Made by a program: the position numbers and the translations under genes. From Mycobacterium sp. (GTDB lineage: Bacteria > Actinomycetota > Actinomycetes > Mycobacteriales > Mycobacteriaceae), in the NCBI GenBank assembly GCA_018401645.1, contig JAGYKK010000025.1, forward strand, positions 1 through 40,125: DNA of 40,125 bases. Reading direction: 5' to 3'. Below are positions 8,432-15,230 of the stretch, one piece after another (the stretch's first letter is position 1; the number at the start of each line of letters is the position of its first letter). The notes under the pieces were generated by a model. It had not been told where the DNA came from, ran no database searches, and saw only the letters and a program-made list of their open reading frames with translations.

Positions 8432-8467
8432 GGGTAAACACGGCCAGGGACGGTAGTTACAGATATT

Positions 8468-9034
8468 TCATGGCTGAATCAACATCCAATACATGTCCTG
8501 CTCTGCTTCCGTGCCGCCGTTGCACAGCACAGATTGGAACGCGGACGCCACTGCCTCACCGGCACTGAGGTTTCCACCTTCGCCAAACGAGTAGAGGCTG
8601 ATTGGACCCGGCTCGCTGAAACGGTAGGTGGCGGCGACTCGCCGGGTGCCCACCCTCCCGTTGACGTTGTCGATGACGTGCGCCGCTTCGTGCAGAGCTA
8701 CCGTCGCTGCGGGCGAGCATCCTCCCGGTATCCAGCCGCTATTGATGTTGCGCTGGATTTCTGAGGCAAGCAGGGCCTCGTCGGTGTACACACTGTTCAG
8801 TGTTATCTGCTGACCCACCGTCATGGCGAACGTGTTCGGGTCGGGCAGCGGCGCCGCCAAAATATAGATCGGCCCTGTCCCATAGGTTTCCGCGACCCAG
8901 CTCACGGTGTGGACGAACTCGTCCATGACGGACATATCGGCCCTGGCGAGTGGTGCCGCCGTCCGGAAGAAACCGGACAGCGACACCACAACCATCAGGC
9001 CAATAGCTAGTGATGTCCTGACCACCGCCTTCAC
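8468..9034 (-). CDS. Secreted zinc metallopeptidase-like protein (HEAAH zincin)
   Basis: 188 aa from GTG 9034; the frame is open further upstream but is Arg/Ser low-complexity there. Residues 1-33 are a Sec signal peptide (basic VKAVVRTS, then hydrophobic LAIGLMVVVSLSGFF, ARADM). Mature region has HEAAH at 115-119 within ATVALHEAAHVIDN, the HExxH zinc site of gluzincin-type peptidases, and GEAVASAFQ about 50 residues later could supply the third ligand. Three cysteines could form a disulphide. This is a small secreted protease or a toxin-like zincin; no family assigned. It sits downstream of the six-gene operon, same strand, about 180 bp away. Confidence 0.65.
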   Translation of the reverse strand: MKAVVRTSLAIGLMVVVSLSGFFRTAAPLARADMSVMDEFVHTVSWVAETYGTGPIYILAAPLPDPNTFAMTVGQQITLNSVYTDEALLASEIQRNINSGWIPGGCSPAATVALHEAAHVIDNVNGRVGTRRVAATYRFSEPGPISLYSFGEGGNLSAGEAVASAFQSVLCNGGTEAEQDMYWMLIQP

Positions 9035-9084
9035 CGGATCACCTGCGTGGGTGCGGTCATGATGCGGCCTTGCGCTGCCGGAGG

Positions 9085-9130
9085 GCAGCGATCTTCTTGG
9101 GCGCAGCGACCTTCTTGGGCGCAGCGACCG
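9085..9130 (-). repeat. 18-bp tandem repeat, 2.5 copies, encoding AAPKK-type units
   Basis: Units 9085-9102, 9103-9120 and a partial 9121-9130 (GCAGCGACCTTCTTGGGC consensus, one difference). In one minus-strand frame this reads TVAAPKKVAAPKKIAALRQR then KAAS and TGA (9062 region), a Lys/Ala tail like those of mycobacterial histone-like proteins, but no start codon is in reach. It may be the remnant 3' end of such a gene between the zincin and the orphan operon. Confidence 0.5.
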
Positions 9131-9215
9131 TTCGGTGGCAAGTGTGCGTCCATGGACACCTCCGAGGTCGGGGTTGAACGCAGTGTGCAGCACACCCCCG
9201 ACAGAGGTGGGTGAG

Positions 9216-9593
9216 TCAGGCCCGCCGGCGGCCGGGGTGCAATAAGGCAGCCGCGAGTTGGTGGTGGCAGTCGGTGTGACGATCGAGGTGGGCAGTGTCC
9301 CCGTTCCAGTGACTTTGGCTATCGCAGCCCGCACGGTGCTGGTTGGTCGGGTCGCGCAGAACGATCACCGGCGAGATGTAGGGGCCGGTGATGGTGGCGG
9401 CGATGGCGGTCGCTTCCCCGTCGTAGTCCCCCAGGGCGGCCGGGTCGACCGTGGCTGCCCGCCAGATCAAGGGCGCTTGCCAGCCGTCCCCGCAGCGGAC
9501 GATGACGACCGCCGCGTCGGCGGGTGCTTCGGCCACGGTGGTGGCAATCTGGGTGTGGTCGATCAGCGGTGTGAGCCAGCGGGTGTCGGACAT
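9216..9593 (-). CDS. Orphan operon gene 6, unknown protein
   Basis: 125 aa. ATG 9593 shares one base with the upstream gene's stop (TGATG), the last of six overlapping genes. N-terminal two thirds look like a folded alpha/beta protein (IATTVAEAPADAAVVIVRCG, then GDGWQAPLIWRAATVDPAALG and GPYISPVIVLRDPT). The last 35 residues are His/Arg-rich, and a 1-bp shift there could change the C-terminus. No recognised domain, no membrane segment. Function unknown. Confidence 0.6.
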   Translation of the reverse strand: MSDTRWLTPLIDHTQIATTVAEAPADAAVVIVRCGDGWQAPLIWRAATVDPAALGDYDGEATAIAATITGPYISPVIVLRDPTNQHRAGCDSQSHWNGDTAHLDRHTDCHHQLAAALLHPGRRRA

Positions 9594-9871
9594 CAGTGCG
9601 TACCCGTGTCGGTGGCGTCGCGGGTGATGTCGGTGAGGATATTGACCAGCGCAGTGATCGCGCCGGGGGTGACTTCGGGCCACTCAACCCCGGTTTCATC
9701 GGTCCAGGCGTCTTTGACGGCGGCGTCGTAGATCCGGCCGCCGTGGACCTGGAAGGTCACGGTGAGCCCGTGGGGGGCCGCGGCGCGAACCCGTTGGGCC
9801 GGGGTGCTCTGGTCGGCGGGGGCGAATCGCGCGTTCCACTCGGCGGGAGAAATGGGGCGGATTGTCATCAT
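9593..9871 (-). CDS. Orphan operon gene 5, unknown protein
   Basis: 92 aa. Start ATG 9871 overlaps the previous stop (ATGA) and its own stop overlaps the next start by one base. Sequence is soluble (MMTIRPISPAEWNARF, later LTVTFQVHGGRIYDAAVKD and TPGAITALVNILTDI). No recognised family. The coupling suggests fixed stoichiometry with genes 4 and 6. Confidence 0.65.
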   Translation of the reverse strand: MMTIRPISPAEWNARFAPADQSTPAQRVRAAAPHGLTVTFQVHGGRIYDAAVKDAWTDETGVEWPEVTPGAITALVNILTDITRDATDTGTH

Positions 9872-10410
9872 GGTGCTGCTACCTCCGGTGCGTCGATGAT
9901 GGTCAGGCCGGCGGTGCGGTAGGCCTGGGCGGGGTCGAGGGGGCCGTCGCTGGCCTCTGTGGTGTCGGTTCTCTGGTAGTCCCAGGAGAGGGCGATCGCG
10001 ATCCGTAGTGCGAGGTCCGCGGAGGGGCCTAGGCGCCGTAGCTTGGTCAGGAGGCCGTTTTCGTCGATGCCGAATTGGTGGGCATAGGACGATATGGCCC
10101 CGGGTGTTTGGTGGGCCAGGTCGAAGGCCTCCGATACCTGGGCGAAGGTCCGCAGCCCGCCGACGGCAACTCCGAGTTCGAAGTCGTTGCCGATGATGGA
10201 GGCGAGCACGTCGGCTTCGGTTTCGGTAAGCGGGATGCGCCGCAGTTCGTCGGTGAGCATGTGGCTCATGGCGCTGAGTAGCGTCGCTACGGTGGCGGCG
10301 GGAGGATCGTCGGTCCAGGTGGCGATCCGCTCCACCCAGGTGCGGGTGTCCTCGGCGAGCGCGACGGCCAACCGTGGGGTGCGCCCTGACTTGGGCGTGG
10401 TGGCGTTCAC
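9868..10410 (-). CDS. Orphan operon gene 4, helical unknown protein
   Basis: 180 aa, the largest of the operon. GTG 10410 overlaps the upstream stop (GTGA). Mostly alpha-helical: residues about 15-60 (LAVALAEDTRTWVERIATWT, then TLLSAMSHMLTDELRRI), about 65-100 (ETEADVLASIIGNDFELGVA) and about 110-150 (SSYAHQFGIDENGLLTKLRR, LADLALRIAIALSWDY-like). The third part has a phage-regulator or HTH-like flavour but I cannot assign a family. Cytoplasmic by composition. Confidence 0.65.
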   Translation of the reverse strand: MNATTPKSGRTPRLAVALAEDTRTWVERIATWTDDPPAATVATLLSAMSHMLTDELRRIPLTETEADVLASIIGNDFELGVAVGGLRTFAQVSEAFDLAHQTPGAISSYAHQFGIDENGLLTKLRRLGPSADLALRIAIALSWDYQRTDTTEASDGPLDPAQAYRTAGLTIIDAPEVAAP

Positions 10411-10793
10411 AGCGACACCGTAGTTTCGGCGGTGGCGGCGTCGCGTAACGCTTCGCCGCAGGCCGTCTCGATCAGGGCGCGGGTTTCAGCGCCGTCGTCA
10501 CCGGTGTGAGCCGCGAGGGCGATGTCGCGCACCGCGTCGATGGCATCGGTGAGAGTGTCACCGCGGCGGGTGTATTCGCCCTCGCGGTAGACCTTCTCGT
10601 GGGTGCCCCGAAAAGATCCGCCGCGGATCGTGACCGTGGCGACGGTCCCGGTGGCGGTGAGGGTGGCCTCGAGGAAGTGGCTGCCGGGGAGATACCCATA
10701 GGGGCGTTCGGCGCTGGTGGTGATGGTGGCCATGGTGGTCAGTTTCCTTTCGTCGGGGCCGGGTGTGTCCGGGTTGCCGGGGGCGGTGGTCAT
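10407..10793 (-). CDS. Orphan operon gene 3, unknown protein
   Basis: 128 aa from ATG 10793, which overlaps the upstream stop (ATGA). An internal ATG at 10733 has its own good Shine-Dalgarno (AAAGGAAA) and gives 108 aa starting MATITTSAERPYGYLP; either start is possible. Core is beta-rich then helical: SHFLEATLTATGTVATVTIR, GGSFRGTHEKVYREGEYTRR, then DAIDAVRDIALAAHTGDDG. Resembles small phage or plasmid proteins in style only; no family assigned. Confidence 0.6.
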   Translation of the reverse strand: MTTAPGNPDTPGPDERKLTTMATITTSAERPYGYLPGSHFLEATLTATGTVATVTIRGGSFRGTHEKVYREGEYTRRGDTLTDAIDAVRDIALAAHTGDDGAETRALIETACGEALRDAATAETTVSL

Positions 10794-11050
10794 GTTGGGA
10801 CCACCGGGATGGTGTCGAGGTCGGCGAGTGTGGTGAACAGTGCCCCGGCGTTGTTGCCTTCGTCGTCGGCTGCCGGATAGAGCTGGGTGCCGTCGTCGAG
10901 GGTGAGGACCACGCACCGGTTGTACCAGCCCAGGTCGTTGGCCTCCTCGGTGGACAGGTAGCGCACCGCGGTGATGGTGCGTCCGACGAGTGCGGCGGCG
11001 GTGCGGGTGATCCACACCGCGGCGTAGTCGCGGGTTGCCGTGGTGGTCAT
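10790..11050 (-). CDS. Orphan operon gene 2, unknown protein
   Basis: 86 aa. ATG 11050 shares one base with the upstream stop (TGATG). Compact beta-rich protein (YAAVWITRTAAALVGRTITA, VRYLSTEEANDLGWYNR, CVVLTLDDGTQLYPAADDEG). The DDGTQLYPAADDEGN segment is typical of small proteins from actinobacterial plasmids and phages, but this is a loose impression. No membrane segment. Confidence 0.65.
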   Translation of the reverse strand: MTTTATRDYAAVWITRTAAALVGRTITAVRYLSTEEANDLGWYNRCVVLTLDDGTQLYPAADDEGNNAGALFTTLADLDTIPVVPT

Positions 11051-11478
11051 CAGGCGGCCTCGGCGATCAGGTCGGCGACAGCAATCCGGGTGAGCCACAC
11101 GCGCGGTGCGCGGACGTAGCGCCCGCCATCACCGCCGAGCCGGGCGACGTTGACGTGCTTGACCTTGTCGGCGAGCACGGTGTAAGTCCCGGCGTAGCGG
11201 CCGGTGGCGATCCGCACGATCTCACCGGGTTGGTAGTAGGTCGTCGGCGCGGTGGCGGCGGCAGGGGTCTCGGTCGGGTCGAGCAGAAGATAGTGCGGGG
11301 CGCGCAAGCCGCGACCCCCGCTCTCGGGAATCAAGGTGGCGTTGACCGGGCCCATCGACTTGATCGTCCAGCGGCCGGGATATTTCGGGTCGTTGAGGAT
11401 GACGGTGTCGCCGATCGCGCGCCGCACTGGGGCGGGTGCGGCGGTGACTGGTGCGGTTGTTGGGGTGGTGGTGGGCAT
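11050..11478 (-). CDS. Orphan operon gene 1, KOW-like protein
   Basis: 142 aa, first gene of the leftward operon. ATG 11478 is preceded by GGAGGA with 4 bases spacing. After a Pro/Thr linker, two SH3/KOW-like units are suggested: IGDTVILNDPKYPGRWTIKS and PGEIVRIATGRYAGTYTVLA followed by DKVKHVNVARLGG. Such units bind RNA, DNA or protein. The gene starts 215 bp from the divergent secreted-protein gene, so the operon promoter lies in 11479-11600. Role unknown. Confidence 0.65.
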   Translation of the reverse strand: MPTTTPTTAPVTAAPAPVRRAIGDTVILNDPKYPGRWTIKSMGPVNATLIPESGGRGLRAPHYLLLDPTETPAAATAPTTYYQPGEIVRIATGRYAGTYTVLADKVKHVNVARLGGDGGRYVRAPRVWLTRIAVADLIAEAA

Positions 11479-11693
11479 GGGTTCCTCCAGGGGTGGGTGG
11501 CATGTCGCCGGTTGGTACCCATAGGCTACCGCGCGGTGTCAAGTGGTAACCAACCTGTTGTGCGGTGGTGAACTTGGTGCGCCCACTTCGCCGCAAACAC
11601 GATGGTGCGCTGATACATTTTGTGCGCTGGAGACACAGCGGCAACGCTCCACTCCCCTGGTGGCGCATCCCCTGAGGAAAGGCAGTAACCGCG

Positions 11694-12556
11694 ATGAACC
11701 CCACCCTTGGTATGGCTGGCAGGGCCGCCGTGATGGTGTCGGCGAGCGTCCTGGCCGCGATGCTCGCAACGCCGAGTGCGTTCGCTGATACCACGCAAGC
11801 CACCCTGGGTGGTCAGGCTGATGTCGGTGGTGGCCAGCAGTGGGCGGTGTCGGCGCTGCGGCCGAGCACCGATGTGATCGCCTACTCCCCTGCCGGCACC
11901 CTGTGGAAAGCCACACGACGCCCGCCCCGCGGCGGGCGGGGTGCCGATGGTGCCGGGGTTCGCGGCCCGCCGGGCGCGGCGAACTACCCGGTGTTATGGC
12001 CGGTGCCGACCGCCCCGGGGATCAATCCGTCTGCACTCCGGCGGGCGGCCTCGGTCACCGGCAAGCCTACTGGATGTGGTGGGCTTGTCGCCGCGGAAGT
12101 GGTGTTCGTCGCTGACGGCGCCGACGCCGCCCGCTGGGTTACCCCCGCCCCCGCCCGGCGGGCGCTGCGGGCCCCCCGATCTACAGTGCCCCACGGGCTG
12201 CGGCCCCGACACCCGCAGCTGCCCCACCGGCGCCTGCGGCCGCCCAGCCAGCTCCTGCCGCCCCGGCGCCGGCGACACCACCACCCGCGGGCAGTTCCGG
12301 TACCCCCGCCCGCCACTGGTAGCCAAGGCACTTCGCCCGCGGAGAACCCAACAACGGGGCGACCGCACCCACCTCCCACCACTGCGGCCCCGACCACGGC
12401 TGCCACCCCCACTACTGCCGCCGCGCCGACCCCGGCGGCAAGCCAGGGCACTCCCCGCCGACGATGCCCGCCGCCGCGTCGATAACCCCGGCGCCCGCAG
12501 CAGCGCCCACGACAACAGCTGTTCCGGGCTGGCTGAGCCAGAACCCCCTCTTCTAG
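11694..12556 (+). pseudogene. MPT63-like (DUF1942) secreted protein, multiple frameshifts
   Basis: ATG 11694 follows AGGAAAGG. Signal peptide about 1-31 (VSASVLAAMLATPSAFA|D). Residues 35-70 match the DUF1942/MPT63 start (ATLGGQADVGGGQQWAVSAL, then STDVIAYSPAGTLWKAT). After that the homology hops between frames: MPMVPGFAAR (frame at 11941), NYPVLWPVPTAPGINPSAL (original frame), KLLDVVG (shifted), AEVVFVADGADAARWVTPAP (original). A Pro/Ala-rich tail follows, most likely ending TTTAVPGWLSQNPLF at TAG 12554-12556. At least four indels are needed. MPT63-like proteins are secreted immunoglobulin-fold proteins of mycobacteria. Either a decaying gene or a badly resolved GC-rich stretch. Confidence 0.6.
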
Positions 12557-12604
12557 GCGCGGGGCGTTCGCGGCGACGTCACCCGCCGCCATCCTCACGA
12601 CCGG

Positions 12605-13240
12605 TCAGCTGTGGTTGGTCCACCAGCCGTAGGTGGCGCTTTGGGCACCGGGTGGGGCGTCCAGGACGGCGAGGACGGATCGGGCGGTGTCGGTCCAGGC
12701 CAGAACGACGGTGCCGTCGCTGCGGGTGCCGCAGTACAGGGTGCCGGCCACCTGGCCTGGCGTGGCATTTTTTCGCCAGGGCCCGGGGCTTTGGATACGG
12801 CCGGGGCAGTCTTGTTGGCGGGTGGCGGTGAGCACGTCCTGGAATTGGTTTTCCAAGGCGGCGGTCGGCGGTCAGGGTGTAGCGGGCGCGGGTCGGCCCG
12901 CCGGGATCGCGTGTTGGGTCCGCAGGTCAGCGCCCCGAGCACGCCGGGGGCCACCGCCGCTGGGGGTGCAGGCACCGGCGGGAAATCCTGCGGGTAGGAG
13001 TGCTGCAGGGCGGCGTCGGTGGCGGCGCGGCGGGTACCAGGCCCGGTGTCGTCGAGGTCGGCGGGGCGGGCGTCGAGGTCGCCGACGACGTGGCGGCTAC
13101 CTCGGCCGGTTCGACACTGCCGCGGGTGGACGACCAGCCGATCAGGCCCAATTCCCCGGCCACCGCGGCGGCGGCCCACACCCCGACGGCACGGCGCCGC
13201 GCCGGTGCCGTGGGGTCAGTCGAGGATGCTGCGGTAAGTG
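12605..13240 (-). pseudogene. Membrane-anchored secreted-domain protein, multiple frameshifts
   Basis: Minus-strand pieces read as one protein across at least three frames: TM anchor (RRRAVGVWAAAAVAGELGLI, about 13190-13130), Pro/Thr linker, LQHSYPQDFPPVPAPPAAVA and LGALTCGPNT, then DPGGPTRARYTLTADR, then LENQFQDVLTATRQQDCPGR and IQSPGPWRKNATPGQVAGTL, ending TYGWWTNHS at TGA 12605-12607. The cysteines (CGPN, DCPG, YCGT) suggest a disulphide-bonded extracellular domain like those in mycobacterial membrane-anchored proteins. Start not identified. It follows the 62-aa gene on the same strand. Confidence 0.5.
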
Positions 13241-13261
13241 GTGATCGCCCCGGCGCAGGGG

Positions 13262-13450
13262 TCAGGCGGCCGCGGCGGTGGGGCTGGTGGCGGTGGTGGA
13301 CGGGGCGGGATCGGTGTCCACGGCGCGGCACGCCGGGGGCGGCACATCTGCCGGCGTGACCGCCACGGGTGGGGGGTCGATCAGCACCGGGGCGGGTCGG
13401 GAACCGTTCGTCGTCAGGGTCGTCTCCGGGTCGAGCGGTTGTGGGGTCAT
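13262..13450 (-). CDS. Small Pro/Thr-rich protein, coupled to its upstream gene
   Basis: 62 aa. ATG 13450 overlaps the upstream stop (ATGA). Sequence is mostly Pro/Thr/Ala (TPQPLDPETTLTTNGSRPAP, VLIDPPPVAVTPADVPPPA) with one cysteine and no clear fold. It could be a linker-like fragment of a shifted neighbour, because the next gene also starts with Thr/Pro-rich sequence. Not recognised. Confidence 0.4.
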   Translation of the reverse strand: MTPQPLDPETTLTTNGSRPAPVLIDPPPVAVTPADVPPPACRAVDTDPAPSTTATSPTAAAA

Positions 13451-13902
13451 CGCGTCGTCGGCGAGTTCATCGGCCAGTGGGGAATCGCCCGGCGCCGCCG
13501 GGTGACGGCATCCTCGACGTCGCTGATGAGGCCCTCGGCACAGAAGTCCAGGGCACCAACCTCCGCCCCGGAAGTGTCAACGCCGCGGGTGGGACGCAGG
13601 TAGGCGATAGCGACCGGGAAATCGACCATCCCGAAGTGAGGTGCACTGCCCTCCAGTGACGGCGCAAGCATGATGGCCCGCACCCACCGGAAACGGCCCT
13701 GGACGTCCTGACCGCATTCCCCGGCCGGCACCGTGTCGAGATCGACGCTGCGATCGCGGATCGGGCTATCCAGGACCGCGTGGTAGAGAGTGGCTCCATC
13801 AGGGCCGGTGAGGATGGCCACGGTGTCGCCGGTAATCGGCAGAGCGGCCCCCAGTTCAGCAGGCCCAGAGGTCAAGGCGGTCAACCTCGAAACGCGACAC
13901 AT
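13447..13902 (-). CDS. Hypothetical protein
   Basis: 151 aa from ATG 13902 (no strong ribosome site; the real 5' end might be lost). Looks like a genuine soluble protein: SGPAELGAALPITGDTVAIL, TGPDGATLYHAVLDSPIRDR, FRWVRAIMLAPSLEGSAPHF, then DFPVAIAYLRPTRGVDTSGA. Two cysteines. The last residues (RAIPHWPMNSPTTR) are less convincing. First gene of a leftward group with the 62-aa gene and the membrane-anchored pseudogene. I do not recognise a family. Confidence 0.5.
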   Translation of the reverse strand: MCRVSRLTALTSGPAELGAALPITGDTVAILTGPDGATLYHAVLDSPIRDRSVDLDTVPAGECGQDVQGRFRWVRAIMLAPSLEGSAPHFGMVDFPVAIAYLRPTRGVDTSGAEVGALDFCAEGLISDVEDAVTRRRRAIPHWPMNSPTTR

Positions 13903-14069
13903 CCTGAAAAATACCGTCTCAAGGTGCGTTGATTGGGTTCATCGGATCGGCGGCGGGCCTGTGCCGAGAACGACGGTGAGGTACCGCCCGCTCCCCCCCT
14001 GGTCGGTGTAGTGCTGTCCGGCCTGGGGGAAGCTGGTGGGAGTCTCGTCAAGGGGACGCCGGCGAGTGT

Positions 14070-14537
14070 TCAGCCACATAATCCAGGTTCTGCGCCGGTG
14101 CCTTCGACGGCGCCCACTCCCCCCAGCTGTTTGCGGAAACCCCGCATCAGCATGATGCGGTCGAGGGGTAAGCCAGTGTCGAAAACCAGTTTCCCCACAT
14201 CGGGGCGGCGATCGAACACCATCAGGGTCTGCAGCCCTGAGCGGGCGATAACCTCCGCGGCGTCCTCGGTATCGCGGATGACCCGGAGCATCGTGCGGTA
14301 GTGCTCGGCGAGCAGCAGTTCACTGACCGCGTCGATCGCGGCCGCGAGCGAGTCGAAATGGTTGTAGAACGTGCCCTGAGCAACGTTGGCCCGCGCGACA
14401 AGGCGCGGGATCGTCAAACCGATCCGGCCAGACTCGAGCAACAGTTCCTGAAGAGCCACAACAAGGTGTATTCGGGTACCTTCCCGGCTGCGGGGTTTGC
14501 TCGACCGCACCAAGGGATGGTAACAGCTAAATGACAA
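14070..14537 (-). CDS. TetR-family regulator, short C-terminus
   Basis: 155 aa. N-terminal HTH of the TetR type: LTIPRLVARANVAQGTFYNH followed by FDSLAAAIDAVSELLL (about 41-75). The ligand-binding region is short; TetR proteins usually have 180-200 residues, and here meaningful sequence ends at MRGFRKQLGG with a Gly-rich run and TGA at 14070-14072. A frameshift near 14110 could explain this. The 167 bp between it and the next leftward gene hold nothing I can identify. The ligand is unknown. Confidence 0.7.
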   Translation of the reverse strand: MSFSCYHPLVRSSKPRSREGTRIHLVVALQELLLESGRIGLTIPRLVARANVAQGTFYNHFDSLAAAIDAVSELLLAEHYRTMLRVIRDTEDAAEVIARSGLQTLMVFDRRPDVGKLVFDTGLPLDRIMLMRGFRKQLGGVGAVEGTGAEPGLCG

Positions 14538-14687
14538 TCCGTCAGTGCAACGTTTCTCGGCACCCGCAGACAGCCCATGTCAGCAGCACCGGTGGCCGGC
14601 CCCCGGCACAGAAATCAGTCGCGCCGCAGGTGACGTTGAACAGGAACCCGCTCGACTCCCCCTTGGGCCGTCGAGCACGCCGACGAA

Positions 14688-14713
14688 AGCGGGGACAGGA
14701 TTTGAACCTGCGA
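14688..14713 (-). repeat. Second copy of the tRNA T-arm/acceptor sequence (att-like)
   Basis: AGCGGGGACAGGATTTGAAC plus CTGCGA is identical to 7542-7567 over 26 bp, same orientation. Read on the minus strand it is a tRNA T-arm and acceptor strand without CCA (GCTTTCG instead of GCTACCA). It lies about 75 bp beyond the 3' end of ssrA and marks the right boundary of the accessory region, so it is the best candidate for the other att end or an older scar. Confidence 0.65.
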
Positions 14714-14752
14714 ACTCGGCAGACGCGTGGGCCAGCCAGTTCCGGTGGACAC

Positions 14753-14786
14753 AAAACAGGCCAGGGTTTTTAGGCCCTGGCCTGTT
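14753..14786 (-). terminator. Terminator of ssrA
   Basis: On the minus strand AACAGGCCAGGG pairs perfectly with CCCTGGCCTGTT around an 8-base loop (CCTAAAAA) and is followed by TTTT-G. It begins 4 bases after the tmRNA 3' end. Confidence 0.85.
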
Positions 14787-14789
14787 CTC

Positions 14790-15157
14790 GGTGGAGCTGC
14801 CGGGAATCGAACCCGGGTCCTACGGCATTCCCTCAAGACTTCTCCGTGCGCAGTTCGCTATGTCTCTACTTGGATCTCCTGCTCACGCGAACAAGTCAGG
14901 ATGACGATCCCAGTCGCTGTTTGATTTCCCGCTAGATCCCGCGACCGGACTTAACGGTTTGTCCCTCTAGCTGATGCCAGGGTCCGGGCCGAGGGCGCTC
15001 CCGGTCTGACAGACACACCGTCGCTTAGGCAGCGAGGGCGTAGTCGCGCTGATTGGAATCGGCGCTTAATTGGTTGCAACGACGCTTACGGTGGTCTCTT
15101 GCCTGCACCGGCACGCTTCCCTTGATTCGATGCGCGAAGTCGAAACCGTTCAGCCCC
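14790..15157 (-). ncRNA. ssrA: tmRNA
   Basis: Transfer-messenger RNA that rescues stalled ribosomes together with SmpB (gene at 19047-19571). The 5' end GGGGCTGAACGGTTTCGAC (from 15157) and the 3' end GGGTTCGATTCCCGGCAGCT CC form the tRNA-like domain; acceptor GGGGCTG pairs with CAGCTCC, T-arm is complete, and CC but not the final A of CCA is encoded. Length about 368 nt, as expected for mycobacteria. The resume codon and tag are at 15063-15025. TAGACT about 35-40 bases upstream of the 5' end is a plausible -10 box for a precursor. ssrA 3' ends are frequent integration targets, and the island begins just after it. Confidence 0.95.
15025..15063 (-). other. tmRNA tag reading frame (ADSNQRDYALAA)
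   Basis: GCC GAT TCC AAT CAG CGC GAC TAC GCC CTC GCT GCC TAA on the minus strand gives ADSNQRDYALAA then stop. The C-terminal ALAA is the usual ClpXP/ClpCP recognition end. From memory M. tuberculosis has His where this tag has Asn at position 4. Confidence 0.93.
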
Positions 15158-15230
15158 TCGCACCCTGGCCGAAATTCGACCAGAATTCAGAGTCTACGCC
15201 AGCCGCCCGACAGAACCGAGGCCCCAAGAC

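Noticed and set aside
11984..12598. Long minus-strand open frame of 204 codons opposite the MPT63-like gene
   Set aside because: Gly/Arg/Ala-rich composition and no domain; it is the GC-skewed complement of the Pro/Ala-rich tail.
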